From Burkholderia ambifaria (GTDB lineage: Bacteria > Pseudomonadota > Gammaproteobacteria > Burkholderiales > Burkholderiaceae), in contig NZ_LKPJ01000018.1 in the NCBI RefSeq assembly GCF_001443045.1, forward strand, positions 62,001 to 126,000: DNA of 64,000 nt, written 5' to 3'. How positions within the stretch are numbered: the first letter of the stretch is position 1; every line of letters starts with the position of its first letter. Below are positions 1 through 7,690 of the stretch, in pieces. The position numbers and the translations under genes were made by a program. The notes below the pieces were generated by a model that was given only the letters and a program-made list of their open reading frames with translations, had not been told where the DNA came from and did no database searches.

Positions 1-241
1 GCGCGACCTGCGCGGGCCGCTCGTCGGTGATGTCGATCCCGTTGAAGACGATCTGGCCGGCCGTCGGTGTCAGGAACTTGGTCAGCAGGTTGAAGCAGGT
101 GGTCTTGCCCGCGCCGTTCGGTCCGATCAACGCATGGATCGCACCGCGGCGTACGCGCAGGTTGACGCCGTTCACGGCGGTGAAGCCCCTGAACTCCTTC
201 GTCAGTCCGCGTGTTTCCAGAATCGTGTCGCCGAGAATCAT
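1..241 (-). CDS. ABC transporter ATP-binding protein, LivG type (partial)
   Basis: Only the first 80 residues are inside the window; the gene continues past position 1. The frame begins with ATG at 239-241 on the minus strand and reads MILGDTILETRGLTKEF, followed by a Walker A motif GPNGAGKTT near residue 45 and the stretch FLTPTAGQIVFNG typical of the ATPases LivG/LivF. Members of this family energise uptake of branched-chain amino acids or related small organic substrates at the inner membrane. The partner permease and binding-protein genes are not visible, so the substrate is inferred from family resemblance only. Confidence 0.85.
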   Translation of the reverse strand, partial: MILGDTILETRGLTKEFRGFTAVNGVNLRVRRGAIHALIGPNGAGKTTCFNLLTKFLTPTAGQIVFNGIDITDERPAQVA

Positions 242-725
242 GTTCCCTTCCGTACGAAGTCAGGCAATGCACCGGGAAGATTCGCGCAAGCGACCGCGAC
301 AGGTCTGCGGATGAGCGGGCTGTCCCCGGACGCCGTATTACGCATCGAGGGTGGTCTCCCGCGCCGACGCGTATGCACACTGCGCAACATTGTCGCCCCG
401 TTGGTGCAGTGCAATCATCGGGATTTGCACTTATAGGGCTGGCCGCCATATCGGACGCGGCTGTGCGCGAATTTTCGACGCGCTTTTTTGACACGCGCAT
501 CATCGTCAGTCGCGCATTCGCATGACCCGTGCCCGCTCCAACGCGGCATGTTACGCAGCGCGTCATGTCGTCGTGCAACAAAAAGCCATGTGAAATGCGT
601 GACTTGCGGCGCAATCGCCGTGCATTTCATTGAATCGTTGCGATCCGCACGCGTCAGCTATGCTTCGCATAGCGAATCAGCGGGCACCAGGATGACGGCC
701 CGCTGTCGTGGATGTCAGCGTGGTG
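242..725. other. intergenic region, 484 bp
   Basis: No convincing coding frame. It must hold the promoter of the leftward ABC ATPase gene and the 3' end region of the GMC gene. A small perfect hairpin CTATGC-TTC-GCATAG lies at 658-672, downstream of the GMC stop codon, but there is no T-run beside it on either strand. I see no RNA gene or repeat here. Confidence 0.5.
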
Positions 726-2411
726 TCACGCAGCCGTCATCGCCGCTTCCGTGCGCACTTGCGTCGCTTCGTGCGCCGCGCGTCGATCGGCGCGGATCAT
801 GTCGCTCGCACGCTCGGCGATCATCAGCGTCGGCGAATTCGTGTTGCCCGACGTGATGAACGGCATCACCGATGCATCGACGATCCGCAGCCCCGCGATG
901 CCGCGCACGCGCAGCCGGCTGTCGACGACGGCACGCTCGTCGTCCGCGCGCCCCATCCGGCACGTGCCGACCGGATGGAAGATCGTGGTGCCGACCGTGC
1001 CCGCCGCTTCGATCAGTTCGGCTTCGGTCCGATACTGCGTGCCCGGCAGGATCTCCTCCGGACGATAGCGCGCGAGCGCCGGCGCGGACGCGATCCGGCG
1101 CGTGAGGCGCAGCGCGTTTGCGGCGACATGGCGATCGTGGTCGGTCGACAGGTAGTTCGGCGCGATCGACGGCGCCACGCCCGCATCCGGGCTCGCGATA
1201 TGCACGCTGCCGCGCGAGCTCGGCCGCAGATGGCAGACGGACGCCGTAAAGGCGTTGAAGCGATGCAGCGGCTCGCCGAAGCGCTCGAGCGACAGCGGCT
1301 GCACGTGGTATTCGAGATCGGGACGCGTGAGCGCGGGATCGTCCGGGTCGGATTTCGCGAATGCACCGAGCTGCGACGGCGCCATCGACATCGGCCCACG
1401 CTGCAGCAGCGCATATTCGGCGCCGATCATCAGCTTGCCCCACCAGTGCGCGGACAGCGTGTTGAGCGTGCGCACGCCATCGACGCGAAACGCCATCCGC
1501 AACTGCAGGTGATCCTGCAGGTTCTCGCCGACGCCGGGCAGATCCTGCACGACGTCGATACCGAGTGCCTGCAGCCGTGCGCCCGCACCGATGCCCGACA
1601 GTTCGAGCAGCTGCGGCGAATTCACCGCGCCGGAGGTCAGCAGCACTTCGGCGCGCGCACGTGCGACGTAGTCGGTGCCGCCGCCGCGGTACTCGACGCC
1701 GACCGCGCGCCGCCCTTCGAAGATCACGCGCTGCGCGTGCGCGCCGGTGATCACGGTGAGGTTCGGGCGCGTCATCGCGGGCCGCAGGAACGCCTTCGAC
1801 GTATTCCAGCGCACGCCGCGCTTCTGGTTCACCTCGAAATAGCCGACTCCGGTGTTGTCGCCGCGGTTGAAATCGTCGGTCGCGGGGATGCCCGTCTGCT
1901 GCGCGGCCTGCGCGAACGATTCGAGGATCTCCCAGCGCAGCCGCTGCTTCTCGACGCGCCAGTAGCCGCCCGCGCCGTGCGCGTCGCTCGCGCCCGCGTG
2001 GTGGTCCTCGCTGCGCTTGAAGATCGGCAGCACGCTGTCCCACAACCAGCCGGCATCGCCGGTTTCCTGCGCCCAGCTGTCGTAATCCTCACGCTGGCCG
2101 CGCATGTAGATCATTCCGTTGATCGACGAGCAGCCGCCGAGCACGCGGCCGCGCGGATACGACAGCGCGCGGCCGTTGAGCGCCGCCTCCGGCTGCGTCT
2201 TGTACAGCCAGTCGGTGCGTGGATTGCCGATGCAGTATAGATAGCCGACCGGGATGTGAATCCAGTGATAGTCGTCCTTGCCGCCCGCTTCGAGCAGCAG
2301 CACGCGGATCTCGGGATCCTCGGTCAGGCGGTTCGCGAGCACGCAGCCCGCGGTGCCCGCGCCGACGATCACGTAATCGAATTCGCCCTCGAGCGTACGT
2401 TGAGTACTCAC
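726..2411 (-). CDS. GMC family FAD-dependent oxidoreductase (choline dehydrogenase-like)
   Basis: A 561-residue protein of the glucose-methanol-choline oxidoreductase family, which oxidises alcohols using a tightly bound FAD. The N-terminal dinucleotide-binding motif VGAGTAGC (residues 16-23) is followed by LLLEAGG. The GMC signature GGCSSINGMIY is near residues 90-100. The C-terminal active-site region has HPVGTCRMG (His near 479) and SGNTNSPTLM (near 520). Length matches choline dehydrogenase and alkane/PEG alcohol dehydrogenases, but no bet genes are adjacent, so the substrate is unknown. The start MSTQRTLEGEF places the FAD motif at the usual distance. It is divergent from a LysR gene across a repeat-rich spacer. 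Confidence 0.9.
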   Translation of the reverse strand: MSTQRTLEGEFDYVIVGAGTAGCVLANRLTEDPEIRVLLLEAGGKDDYHWIHIPVGYLYCIGNPRTDWLYKTQPEAALNGRALSYPRGRVLGGCSSINGMIYMRGQREDYDSWAQETGDAGWLWDSVLPIFKRSEDHHAGASDAHGAGGYWRVEKQRLRWEILESFAQAAQQTGIPATDDFNRGDNTGVGYFEVNQKRGVRWNTSKAFLRPAMTRPNLTVITGAHAQRVIFEGRRAVGVEYRGGGTDYVARARAEVLLTSGAVNSPQLLELSGIGAGARLQALGIDVVQDLPGVGENLQDHLQLRMAFRVDGVRTLNTLSAHWWGKLMIGAEYALLQRGPMSMAPSQLGAFAKSDPDDPALTRPDLEYHVQPLSLERFGEPLHRFNAFTASVCHLRPSSRGSVHIASPDAGVAPSIAPNYLSTDHDRHVAANALRLTRRIASAPALARYRPEEILPGTQYRTEAELIEAAGTVGTTIFHPVGTCRMGRADDERAVVDSRLRVRGIAGLRIVDASVMPFITSGNTNSPTLMIAERASDMIRADRRAAHEATQVRTEAAMTAA

Positions 2412-2426
2412 TGCGTGTCTCCTGTC

Positions 2427-2602
2427 GACCCGAGTTAGCGCTTTAGCGCTTACTCGGGTCCCATGGCGTGATTGGATGGAGTTAGCGCTTCAGCGCTTAC
2501 TCCGTCCTCACGGCGGTCGCTCCGAGTTAGCGCTTCGGCGCTTACTCGGGACCCATGCTTCGCGGTCGGCCCGAGTCGGCGCTTTAGCGCTTGCTCTGGC
2601 CC
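2427..2602. repeat. four tandemly spaced palindromic repeats (REP-like)
   Basis: Four copies of an imperfect palindrome with core AGTTAGCGCTT-nAGCGCTTACT lie at 2427-2460, 2478-2503, 2522-2549 and 2568-2602. Their centres are about 45-49 bp apart. Copy 1 is the most complete: 16-bp arms with one mismatch around a TT loop. Copies 1 and 3 are both followed by a version of G(T/A)CCCATG. Copy 4 is more diverged (AGTCGG... GCTCTGG). They lie in the 353-bp divergent region between the GMC oxidoreductase and LysR genes, nearer the GMC start. They could act as a REP-type element, as transcript-end or attenuating hairpins, or as protein-binding sites. Confidence 0.9.
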
Positions 2603-2764
2603 CGTGCAAAGCATCTTGTTGTTCGCCGCGCGGCGCGATCCCGCACATCATTTCCAGCATAGTGCGTCGTGGCCCACGCGATCGATGAAGCGTACTCCGC
2701 CCGCCCGCCGCCGATCCAATGAGTTATGCTGAACTGCGTTATAAGCTGCGCTCATATCACGACG

Positions 2765-3664
2765 ATGGATCTCACCCTGCTCCGCGCGTTCGCGACGGTC
2801 GCGCGCGAAGGCAACCTGACGCGCGCCGCCGTGCAGCTGCACCTGACGCAGCCGGCCGTCAGCCTGCAGATCAAGCATCTGCAGGAAACGCTCGGCGTCA
2901 CGCTGTTCACGCGCACGTCGCGCGGGCTCGCGCTCACGCGTGACGGCCAGACGCTGCTGCCGCACGCGGAGCGCGCGCTCGCCGCGGCCGCCGACGTGCA
3001 GCGCGCCGCGGCTGCGCTGCGCCACGAAGTGCGCGGCCGGCTGCGGATCGGCACGATCCTCGATCCGGGCTTCCTGCGGCTCGGCGGCTTCCTGCGCGCG
3101 CTGGTCGAAACCCATCCGCAGATCGAGACCGCGTTGCGGCACGGGATGTCGGGCTGGGTACTCGAGCAGGTGCGCGCACAGGCGCTCGACGTCGGCTACT
3201 ACATCGGCCGGCCCGGCGAGGACGATCCGCGCGACGACGCGCTGTTCCACACCGTCACGCTCACGCGTTTCCAGTACCGCGTGCTGGCGCCGGCCGGCTG
3301 GAAGGAGCGTGTGCAGCGCGCGCACGACTGGCGCGCGCTCGCCGCGCTGCCGTGGATCTGGACGCCGCCCGCGTCCGCCCATCACCGGCTGCTGTCGCGG
3401 CTGTTCGCGGCGGCCGGCGCGCAGCCGGTGAAGGTGGCCGAGGTCGACCAGGAGCAGTCGATGCTCGACCTCGTCAAATCCGGGATCGGGTTGACGCTCG
3501 CCCGCGACTCGACCGCACTGGCCGAGGCGCACGCGCACGCGCTGACGATCGTCGAACGCGTGACGGTGCCGACCGAACTGACGTTCGTGACGCTCAGCGA
3601 GCGGCGCGACGAGCCGGCGATCGCGGCGGCGCTGCGGCTGATCGAGACCCAGTGGACGGTATGA
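2765..3664 (+). CDS. LysR family transcriptional regulator
   Basis: A 299-residue LysR-type regulator. Residues 1-60 form the winged helix-turn-helix (MDLTLLRAFATVAREGNLT, then LTQPAVSLQIKHLQ), and the rest resembles the LysR substrate-binding domain, with the usual GIGLTLARD near residue 240. The ATG at 2765 is chosen over an upstream in-frame start because LysR proteins begin directly with this D-L-x-x-L-x-x-F pattern. It is divergent from the GMC oxidoreductase gene, which is the likely target by the common LysR arrangement. The effector is unknown. Confidence 0.9.
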   Translation: MDLTLLRAFATVAREGNLTRAAVQLHLTQPAVSLQIKHLQETLGVTLFTRTSRGLALTRDGQTLLPHAERALAAAADVQRAAAALRHEVRGRLRIGTILDPGFLRLGGFLRALVETHPQIETALRHGMSGWVLEQVRAQALDVGYYIGRPGEDDPRDDALFHTVTLTRFQYRVLAPAGWKERVQRAHDWRALAALPWIWTPPASAHHRLLSRLFAAAGAQPVKVAEVDQEQSMLDLVKSGIGLTLARDSTALAEAHAHALTIVERVTVPTELTFVTLSERRDEPAIAAALRLIETQWTV

Positions 3665-3847
3665 GTGCGGCTGATGTCGGTACTGCCGGTCATGCACCGG
3701 GCTTCTGCGCCCGACATGCGGCAGCACCCGAATCGCCCGCCCCGCGTCGTGTCGCCGCGTCCCGAGCTCTCGTCACGCCACCATCGCAGGCTTTTTGCTA
3801 GATTGTGCGTTCGCACACCGCGAGACCCCTGATTGAAGGAGACCCGC

Positions 3848-4381
3848 ATGGCCCGCAACATCGAGATCAAAGCCCGCGCACGCGAATTCGACCGGCTGCG
3901 CGAACAGGCGGCTACGCTCGCGACCGAAGCGCCGCTCTTCTACCGCCAGCAGGATTTCTTCTACGACGTGCCGCGCGGCCGGCTGAAGCTGCGCCGCTTC
4001 GAGGACGGCACGCCGGCCGAACTGATCTTCTACCAGCGCGACGACCGCGACGGCCCGAAGGCGTCGTACTACACGCGCAGCCCGGTGACGAACCCGGACG
4101 CGATGCATTCGCTGCTCGCGACCGCGCTGACCACGCGCGGGATCGTCACGAAGGAACGCCACGTGTACCTCGTCGGCCGCACGCGGATCCACCTCGACCG
4201 CGTCGACGGCCTCGGCGACTTCATCGAACTGGAAGTGGTGCTCGGCCCCGATGACGACGAAGCCGGCGGCGAAGCCGAGGCGCATGACGTGTTCGCGAAG
4301 CTCGGCGTGGCGCAGGACGATCTCGTCGCGGTCGCGTACGTCGACCTGCTGAACGCCGACGCGCAATCCGAAGCGGTCTGA
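3848..4381 (+). CDS. CYTH domain protein (class IV adenylate cyclase-like)
   Basis: A 177-residue protein with the CYTH fold signature at the N terminus (NIEIKAR, the E-x-K core), a stretch rich in alternating basic/acidic residues (RLKLRRF, ELIFYQR), and the late acidic strand FIELEVVL near residue 125. CYTH proteins act on triphosphorylated substrates using metal ions: class IV adenylate cyclase, thiamine triphosphatase or tripolyphosphatase. The sequence alone does not discriminate. The start at 3848 is supported by AAGGAGA a few bases upstream. A small palindrome TGTGCGTTCGCACA at 3804-3817 lies in its leader region. Confidence 0.85.
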   Translation: MARNIEIKARAREFDRLREQAATLATEAPLFYRQQDFFYDVPRGRLKLRRFEDGTPAELIFYQRDDRDGPKASYYTRSPVTNPDAMHSLLATALTTRGIVTKERHVYLVGRTRIHLDRVDGLGDFIELEVVLGPDDDEAGGEAEAHDVFAKLGVAQDDLVAVAYVDLLNADAQSEAV

Positions 4382-4447
4382 TCGGGCCCTATCTCCTATC
4401 TATCTGCGGCGCGACTTCGCCGCCCCGCCGCCGGCCCGGCCGCCGCA

Positions 4448-4933
4448 TCACGCGGCGCCGGGCGCCAGGTGCGCGAGCGGCAGCGCGCCGTTGCGCTTGA
4501 AGGTCGTCAGCACGATGTTCGAGCGCACGCTGTCGACACCCGGCACGCGCATCAGCTTCTTCATCACGAACTGCGACAGCGCATTGAGATCCGGCGCGAC
4601 GATCCGCAGCAGATAGTCGGCGTCGCCGACCACCGCATGGCATTCCAGCACCTCGGGCAGCACGTCGATCTGCTGCTGGAACTGCTCGATGATCGAATCG
4701 CCGTGGTGCTTGAGCTTCAAGCTGGTGAACGCGGTGACGCCGAGCCCGAGCTTTTCGGGGCGCAGCATCACGCGATAGCCTTCGATCACGCCGGCCGCCT
4801 CGAGCCGCTGGAGCCGCCGGCCGATCTGCGACGGCGACAGCGGCACTTCCTCGCCGAGCTGCTGGTGCGTCGCGCGGCCGAAGCGCTGCAGCACGTCGAG
4901 AAGCGCGAGATCGAAGTGATCGAGTTCCAGCAT
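4448..4933 (-). CDS. Lrp/AsnC family transcriptional regulator
   Basis: A 161-residue feast/famine regulator. The N-terminal helix-turn-helix spans about residues 8-60 (LDVLQRFGRATHQQLGE, LSPSQIGRRLQRL). The C-terminal AsnC ligand-binding domain contains VVGDADYLLRIV and ends with SNIVLTTFKRNGALPL. Start 4933 is preferred to the in-frame ATG at 4948 because GGAG sits about eight bases upstream of it. The gene is divergent from phhA with 139 bp between starts and a strong palindrome in the gap. It is therefore probably the phenylalanine/tyrosine-responsive regulator of the phh genes and of itself; this role is inference. Confidence 0.9.
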   Translation of the reverse strand: MLELDHFDLALLDVLQRFGRATHQQLGEEVPLSPSQIGRRLQRLEAAGVIEGYRVMLRPEKLGLGVTAFTSLKLKHHGDSIIEQFQQQIDVLPEVLECHAVVGDADYLLRIVAPDLNALSQFVMKKLMRVPGVDSVRSNIVLTTFKRNGALPLAHLAPGAA

Positions 4934-4958
4934 GAGTATGCTCCGCATCCATTCCTGT

Positions 4959-4983
4959 TTTGATGCGCAATTATCGCATCAAA
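4959..4983. promoter_or_regulatory. putative Lrp/AsnC operator between the regulator gene and phhA
   Basis: A perfect inverted repeat, TTTGATGCG and CGCATCAAA (9-bp arms) around the AT-rich spacer CAATTAT, centred 38 bp upstream of the regulator start and about 100 bp upstream of phhA. Its position, symmetry and AT-rich centre fit an operator for a dimeric Lrp/AsnC protein controlling both divergent genes. Confidence 0.6.
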
Positions 4984-5072
4984 CAGCGAATCCACGCCAT
5001 CTTTGCGCCCATTCCGCACGTCACTCGCTCTACACTTGCATGGTTCCCAACCACAGCGTGCAGAGCCTGATC

Positions 5073-5966
5073 ATGTCCACCGTCGTCACCGCGAAACTGC
5101 AGGAGCAGTTCGACGCGGGCCTCGAAACCCGCGCCGATTTCACTATCGACCAGCCGCTCGAACGCTACGGGCAGGTCGATCACGCGGTGTGGCAGCAGCT
5201 CTATGCGCGCCAGTCGGCGCTGCTACGTGGACGCGCGTGCGACGCGTTCATCGCCGGGCTCGGGAAGATCGACCTGCCGGCCGATCGCGTGCCGTCGTTC
5301 GCCGACGTGAACCGCCAGCTGCAGCCGGCAACCGGATGGGAGATCGTCGCGGTGCCGGGCCTCGTGCCCGATCGCGTGTTCTTCGAGCATCTCGCGAACC
5401 GGCGGTTTCCGGTCACCTGGTGGATGCGCCGTCCGGACCAGCTCGACTACCTGCAGGAACCCGACTGCTTCCACGACCTGTTCGGCCACGTGCCGCTGCT
5501 GATCGAGCCGGTGTTCGCCGACTACATGCAGGCGTACGGCCGCACCGCGCTCGCGGTCGCCGACGACGAAGCGGCGCTCGCGCGGCTCGCGCGCCTCTAT
5601 TGGTATACGGTGGAATTCGGCCTGATCCGCGATCCGAACGGCACGAACGGGCTGTCGATCTACGGCGCCGGAATCGTATCAAGCAAGGGCGAGAGCCTCT
5701 ACAGCCTCGAAAGCGCGGCGCCGAACCGGCTCGGCTTCGACCTCGAGCGCGTGATGCGCACGAAGTACCGGATCGACACGTTCCAGAAGACCTACTTCGT
5801 GATCGACGATTTCGCGCAGCTGTTCGCGCTCGCCGACGTCGACGGCCGTGCGCTGGCCGACCGGCTGGCCACGCTGCCCGAATTCCCTGCCGGCGCGGTG
5901 GTCGACCGCGATCTCGTGCTGCATCGCGGCACGGGCGAAGGCTGGCCGGACGACGCGGACGCATGA
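5073..5966 (+). CDS. phhA: phenylalanine-4-hydroxylase
   Basis: A 297-residue monomeric-type bacterial phenylalanine hydroxylase. It converts phenylalanine to tyrosine using tetrahydrobiopterin, O2 and a non-haem iron. The iron ligands are visible as HDLFGH (His134 and His139) and VEFGL (Glu181), preceded by the conserved MRRPDQLDYLQEPD segment. The start MSTVVTAKLQEQFDAG at 5073 gives the usual length; an in-frame ATG at 5040 is possible. phhB follows 149 bp downstream and regenerates the cofactor. The divergent Lrp/AsnC gene probably controls expression. Confidence 0.97.
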   Translation: MSTVVTAKLQEQFDAGLETRADFTIDQPLERYGQVDHAVWQQLYARQSALLRGRACDAFIAGLGKIDLPADRVPSFADVNRQLQPATGWEIVAVPGLVPDRVFFEHLANRRFPVTWWMRRPDQLDYLQEPDCFHDLFGHVPLLIEPVFADYMQAYGRTALAVADDEAALARLARLYWYTVEFGLIRDPNGTNGLSIYGAGIVSSKGESLYSLESAAPNRLGFDLERVMRTKYRIDTFQKTYFVIDDFAQLFALADVDGRALADRLATLPEFPAGAVVDRDLVLHRGTGEGWPDDADA

Positions 5967-6115
5967 CGCCGCGAGCCACGCCGGCATGATTCGGGTGCCG
6001 TTCTTCGGGATAGCCTTCCCCGGATGCCCGTCGCTCAACTATGAAACAATGAACGGTACCGGCTTCGCCGCGGCCTTTGCCCGCGCGCGGGCACCGTCAC
6101 TGAACGAGGTGCAAC

Positions 6116-6424
6116 ATGATCCACAAGCTCACATCGGAAGAACGCAAGACCCTGCTCGAAGGCCTGCCGCACTGGACGGCCGTGCCGGGCCGCGACGCGA
6201 TCCAGCGCAGCCTGCGCTTCGCCGATTTCAACGAGGCCTTCGGCTTCATGACGCGCGTCGCGATCAGGGCGCAGGAAATGAACCACCATCCGGAATGGTT
6301 CAACGTGTACAACCGCGTCGACGTGACGCTGTCGACCCACGACGCGGACGGCCTGACCGAGCGCGACATCACGCTCGCGCAATTCATCGACAAGGTGTGC
6401 GCGCACACCGAACCAGCCGCCTGA
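6116..6424 (+). CDS. phhB: pterin-4-alpha-carbinolamine dehydratase
   Basis: A 102-residue PCD/DCoH protein. It dehydrates 4a-hydroxytetrahydropterin formed by PhhA, so the pterin cofactor can be reduced and reused. The conserved active-site stretch [13 protein letters not shown] (residues about 56-68) carries the paired histidines, followed by VDVTLSTHD and [10 protein letters not shown]. Length is normal. An A/G-rich segment (GAACGAGG) just upstream of the ATG can serve as ribosome binding site. The gene is probably read with phhA or from its own promoter in the 149-bp gap. Confidence 0.95.
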   Translation: MIHKLTSEERKTLLEGLPHWTAVPGRDAIQRSLRFADFNEAFGFMTRVAIRAQEMNHHPEWFNVYNRVDVTLSTHDADGLTERDITLAQFIDKVCAHTEPAA

Positions 6425-6437
6425 CACCTTCCTCTAC

Positions 6438-6463
6438 CGCCGCGCGTCTTTCGATGCGCGGCG
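6438..6463 (+). terminator. probable terminator after phhB
   Basis: An 11-bp stem (CGCCGCGCGTC with GATGCGCGGCG, one G-T pair) around TTTC starts 13 bases after the phhB stop, followed within ten bases by CTTTTCATTTT. The T-tract is interrupted, so termination efficiency is uncertain. Confidence 0.5.
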
Positions 6464-6516
6464 CGTCAACTTTTCATTTTGATGAACGTTTTCTAGGATG
6501 TACTCAGCGAAAGCCT

Positions 6517-6747
6517 TCAGCTTTCCAAGCCATCCTTAAGGCGCACGTAAGTCTCGTACGCTTTCCGCGCCTTGGGGTCCAAACCTTCCAGTTGCAGCGC
6601 GCTTCCGCGCTGTACAATCAGCAGCGCATACGGCTTGGAGAGCGCGCTGGCCTCTTCGCAGAGTTTGAGTTCGTCGCCGCTCGACGGCGAGCGGGCGCGC
6701 CAGAAATTGATCGCGGCTTCGAGGTCGTGGATCGAAATATCGGACAT
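6517..6747 (-). CDS. DUF3717 family small protein
   Basis: A 76-residue protein beginning MSDISIHDLEAAINFWR and continuing SGDELKLCEEASALSKPYALLI, a pattern I associate with the DUF3717 family of Burkholderiales. The function is unknown. It has no signal peptide or membrane segment. The start at 6747 is chosen because the family motif begins immediately there; the longer frame reaching 6846 would add non-conserved sequence. It is divergent from the downstream response-regulator gene, with 122 bp between their starts. Confidence 0.8.
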   Translation of the reverse strand: MSDISIHDLEAAINFWRARSPSSGDELKLCEEASALSKPYALLIVQRGSALQLEGLDPKARKAYETYVRLKDGLES

Positions 6748-6869
6748 GATTGGATTTAATCGTTCGCTGGCCGCCATGCTTGATGTCAGGCGATGCGGCG
6801 CCCCTGTGGAAACGGCGTCGTGCTGTCCGCGTGCCTGAACCGCCAACCCATTGTACTTGAGCGAACTTC

Positions 6870-7562
6870 ATGCGACTCCTTCTGATCGAAGACGACCGCC
6901 CCATTGCACGCGGTATCCAGAGCAGCCTCGAGCAGGCTGGCTTCACCGTCGACATGGTGCATGACGGCATCTTTGCCGAACAGGCGCTGGCGCAAAACCG
7001 CCACGAACTCGTGATCCTCGACCTCGGCCTGCCGGGCATCGACGGGATGACGCTGCTCACGCGTTTCCGCCAGACCAACCGCCACACGCCCGTCATCGTG
7101 CTGACCGCGCGCGACGAACTGAACGACCGGATCCAGGGCCTGAACTCCGGCGCCGACGACTACATGCTCAAGCCGTTCGAACCGGCCGAGCTCGAAGCGC
7201 GCATTCGCGCGGTGATGCGCCGCAGCGGCCCGCACAGCGACATGCCGCGTCCGGAAGTGTCGCTCGGTGGCGTCCGCCTGTCGGGCGTCGATCGCCGCAT
7301 CTTCAACGACGACAAGCCGCTGGAACTGTCGCCGCGCGAATTCGCAGTGCTCGAAATGCTGCTGCTGCGTCACGGCCGCGTCGTCAGCAAGGCCCAGCTG
7401 CAGGATCACCTCACGCACTTCGGCGGCGATCTCGGCGACACCGCGATCGAAGTCTACGTGCACCGGGTGCGCAAGAAACTCGAGCAGTGCCGTGTCGAGA
7501 TCGTCACGGTGCGCGGCTTCGGCTACCTGCTGCAGGAAATCCGCCAGACCGCGAGCGTCTGA
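6870..7562 (+). CDS. OmpR-family response regulator (TctD/QseB-like)
   Basis: A 230-residue two-domain response regulator. The receiver domain has the acidic pair Glu7/Asp8-Asp9 (LLLIEDDR), the phosphorylation site Asp51 (VILDLGLPG), Thr79 (VLTARD) and Lys101 (LKPFEP). The C-terminal winged-helix domain (about residues 130-225) includes LSPREFAVLEMLL and the final GFGYLL, which bind DNA. A histidine kinase gene follows 128 bp later and is the cognate partner. Target genes are not obvious from the surroundings. Confidence 0.95.
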   Translation: MRLLLIEDDRPIARGIQSSLEQAGFTVDMVHDGIFAEQALAQNRHELVILDLGLPGIDGMTLLTRFRQTNRHTPVIVLTARDELNDRIQGLNSGADDYMLKPFEPAELEARIRAVMRRSGPHSDMPRPEVSLGGVRLSGVDRRIFNDDKPLELSPREFAVLEMLLLRHGRVVSKAQLQDHLTHFGGDLGDTAIEVYVHRVRKKLEQCRVEIVTVRGFGYLLQEIRQTASV

Positions 7563-7690
7563 GCGGCGCCGCGCGCCGGCCGGCTTGCCGCGTGCCGTGC
7601 CGCCGGCGTGCTGCCCTGCCCGCGTCGCGCCATCCGACGCACGACCGCGCCGCTCCCCCGTGAGCGGCGCTTATCCATTTGCCCGTCGAA

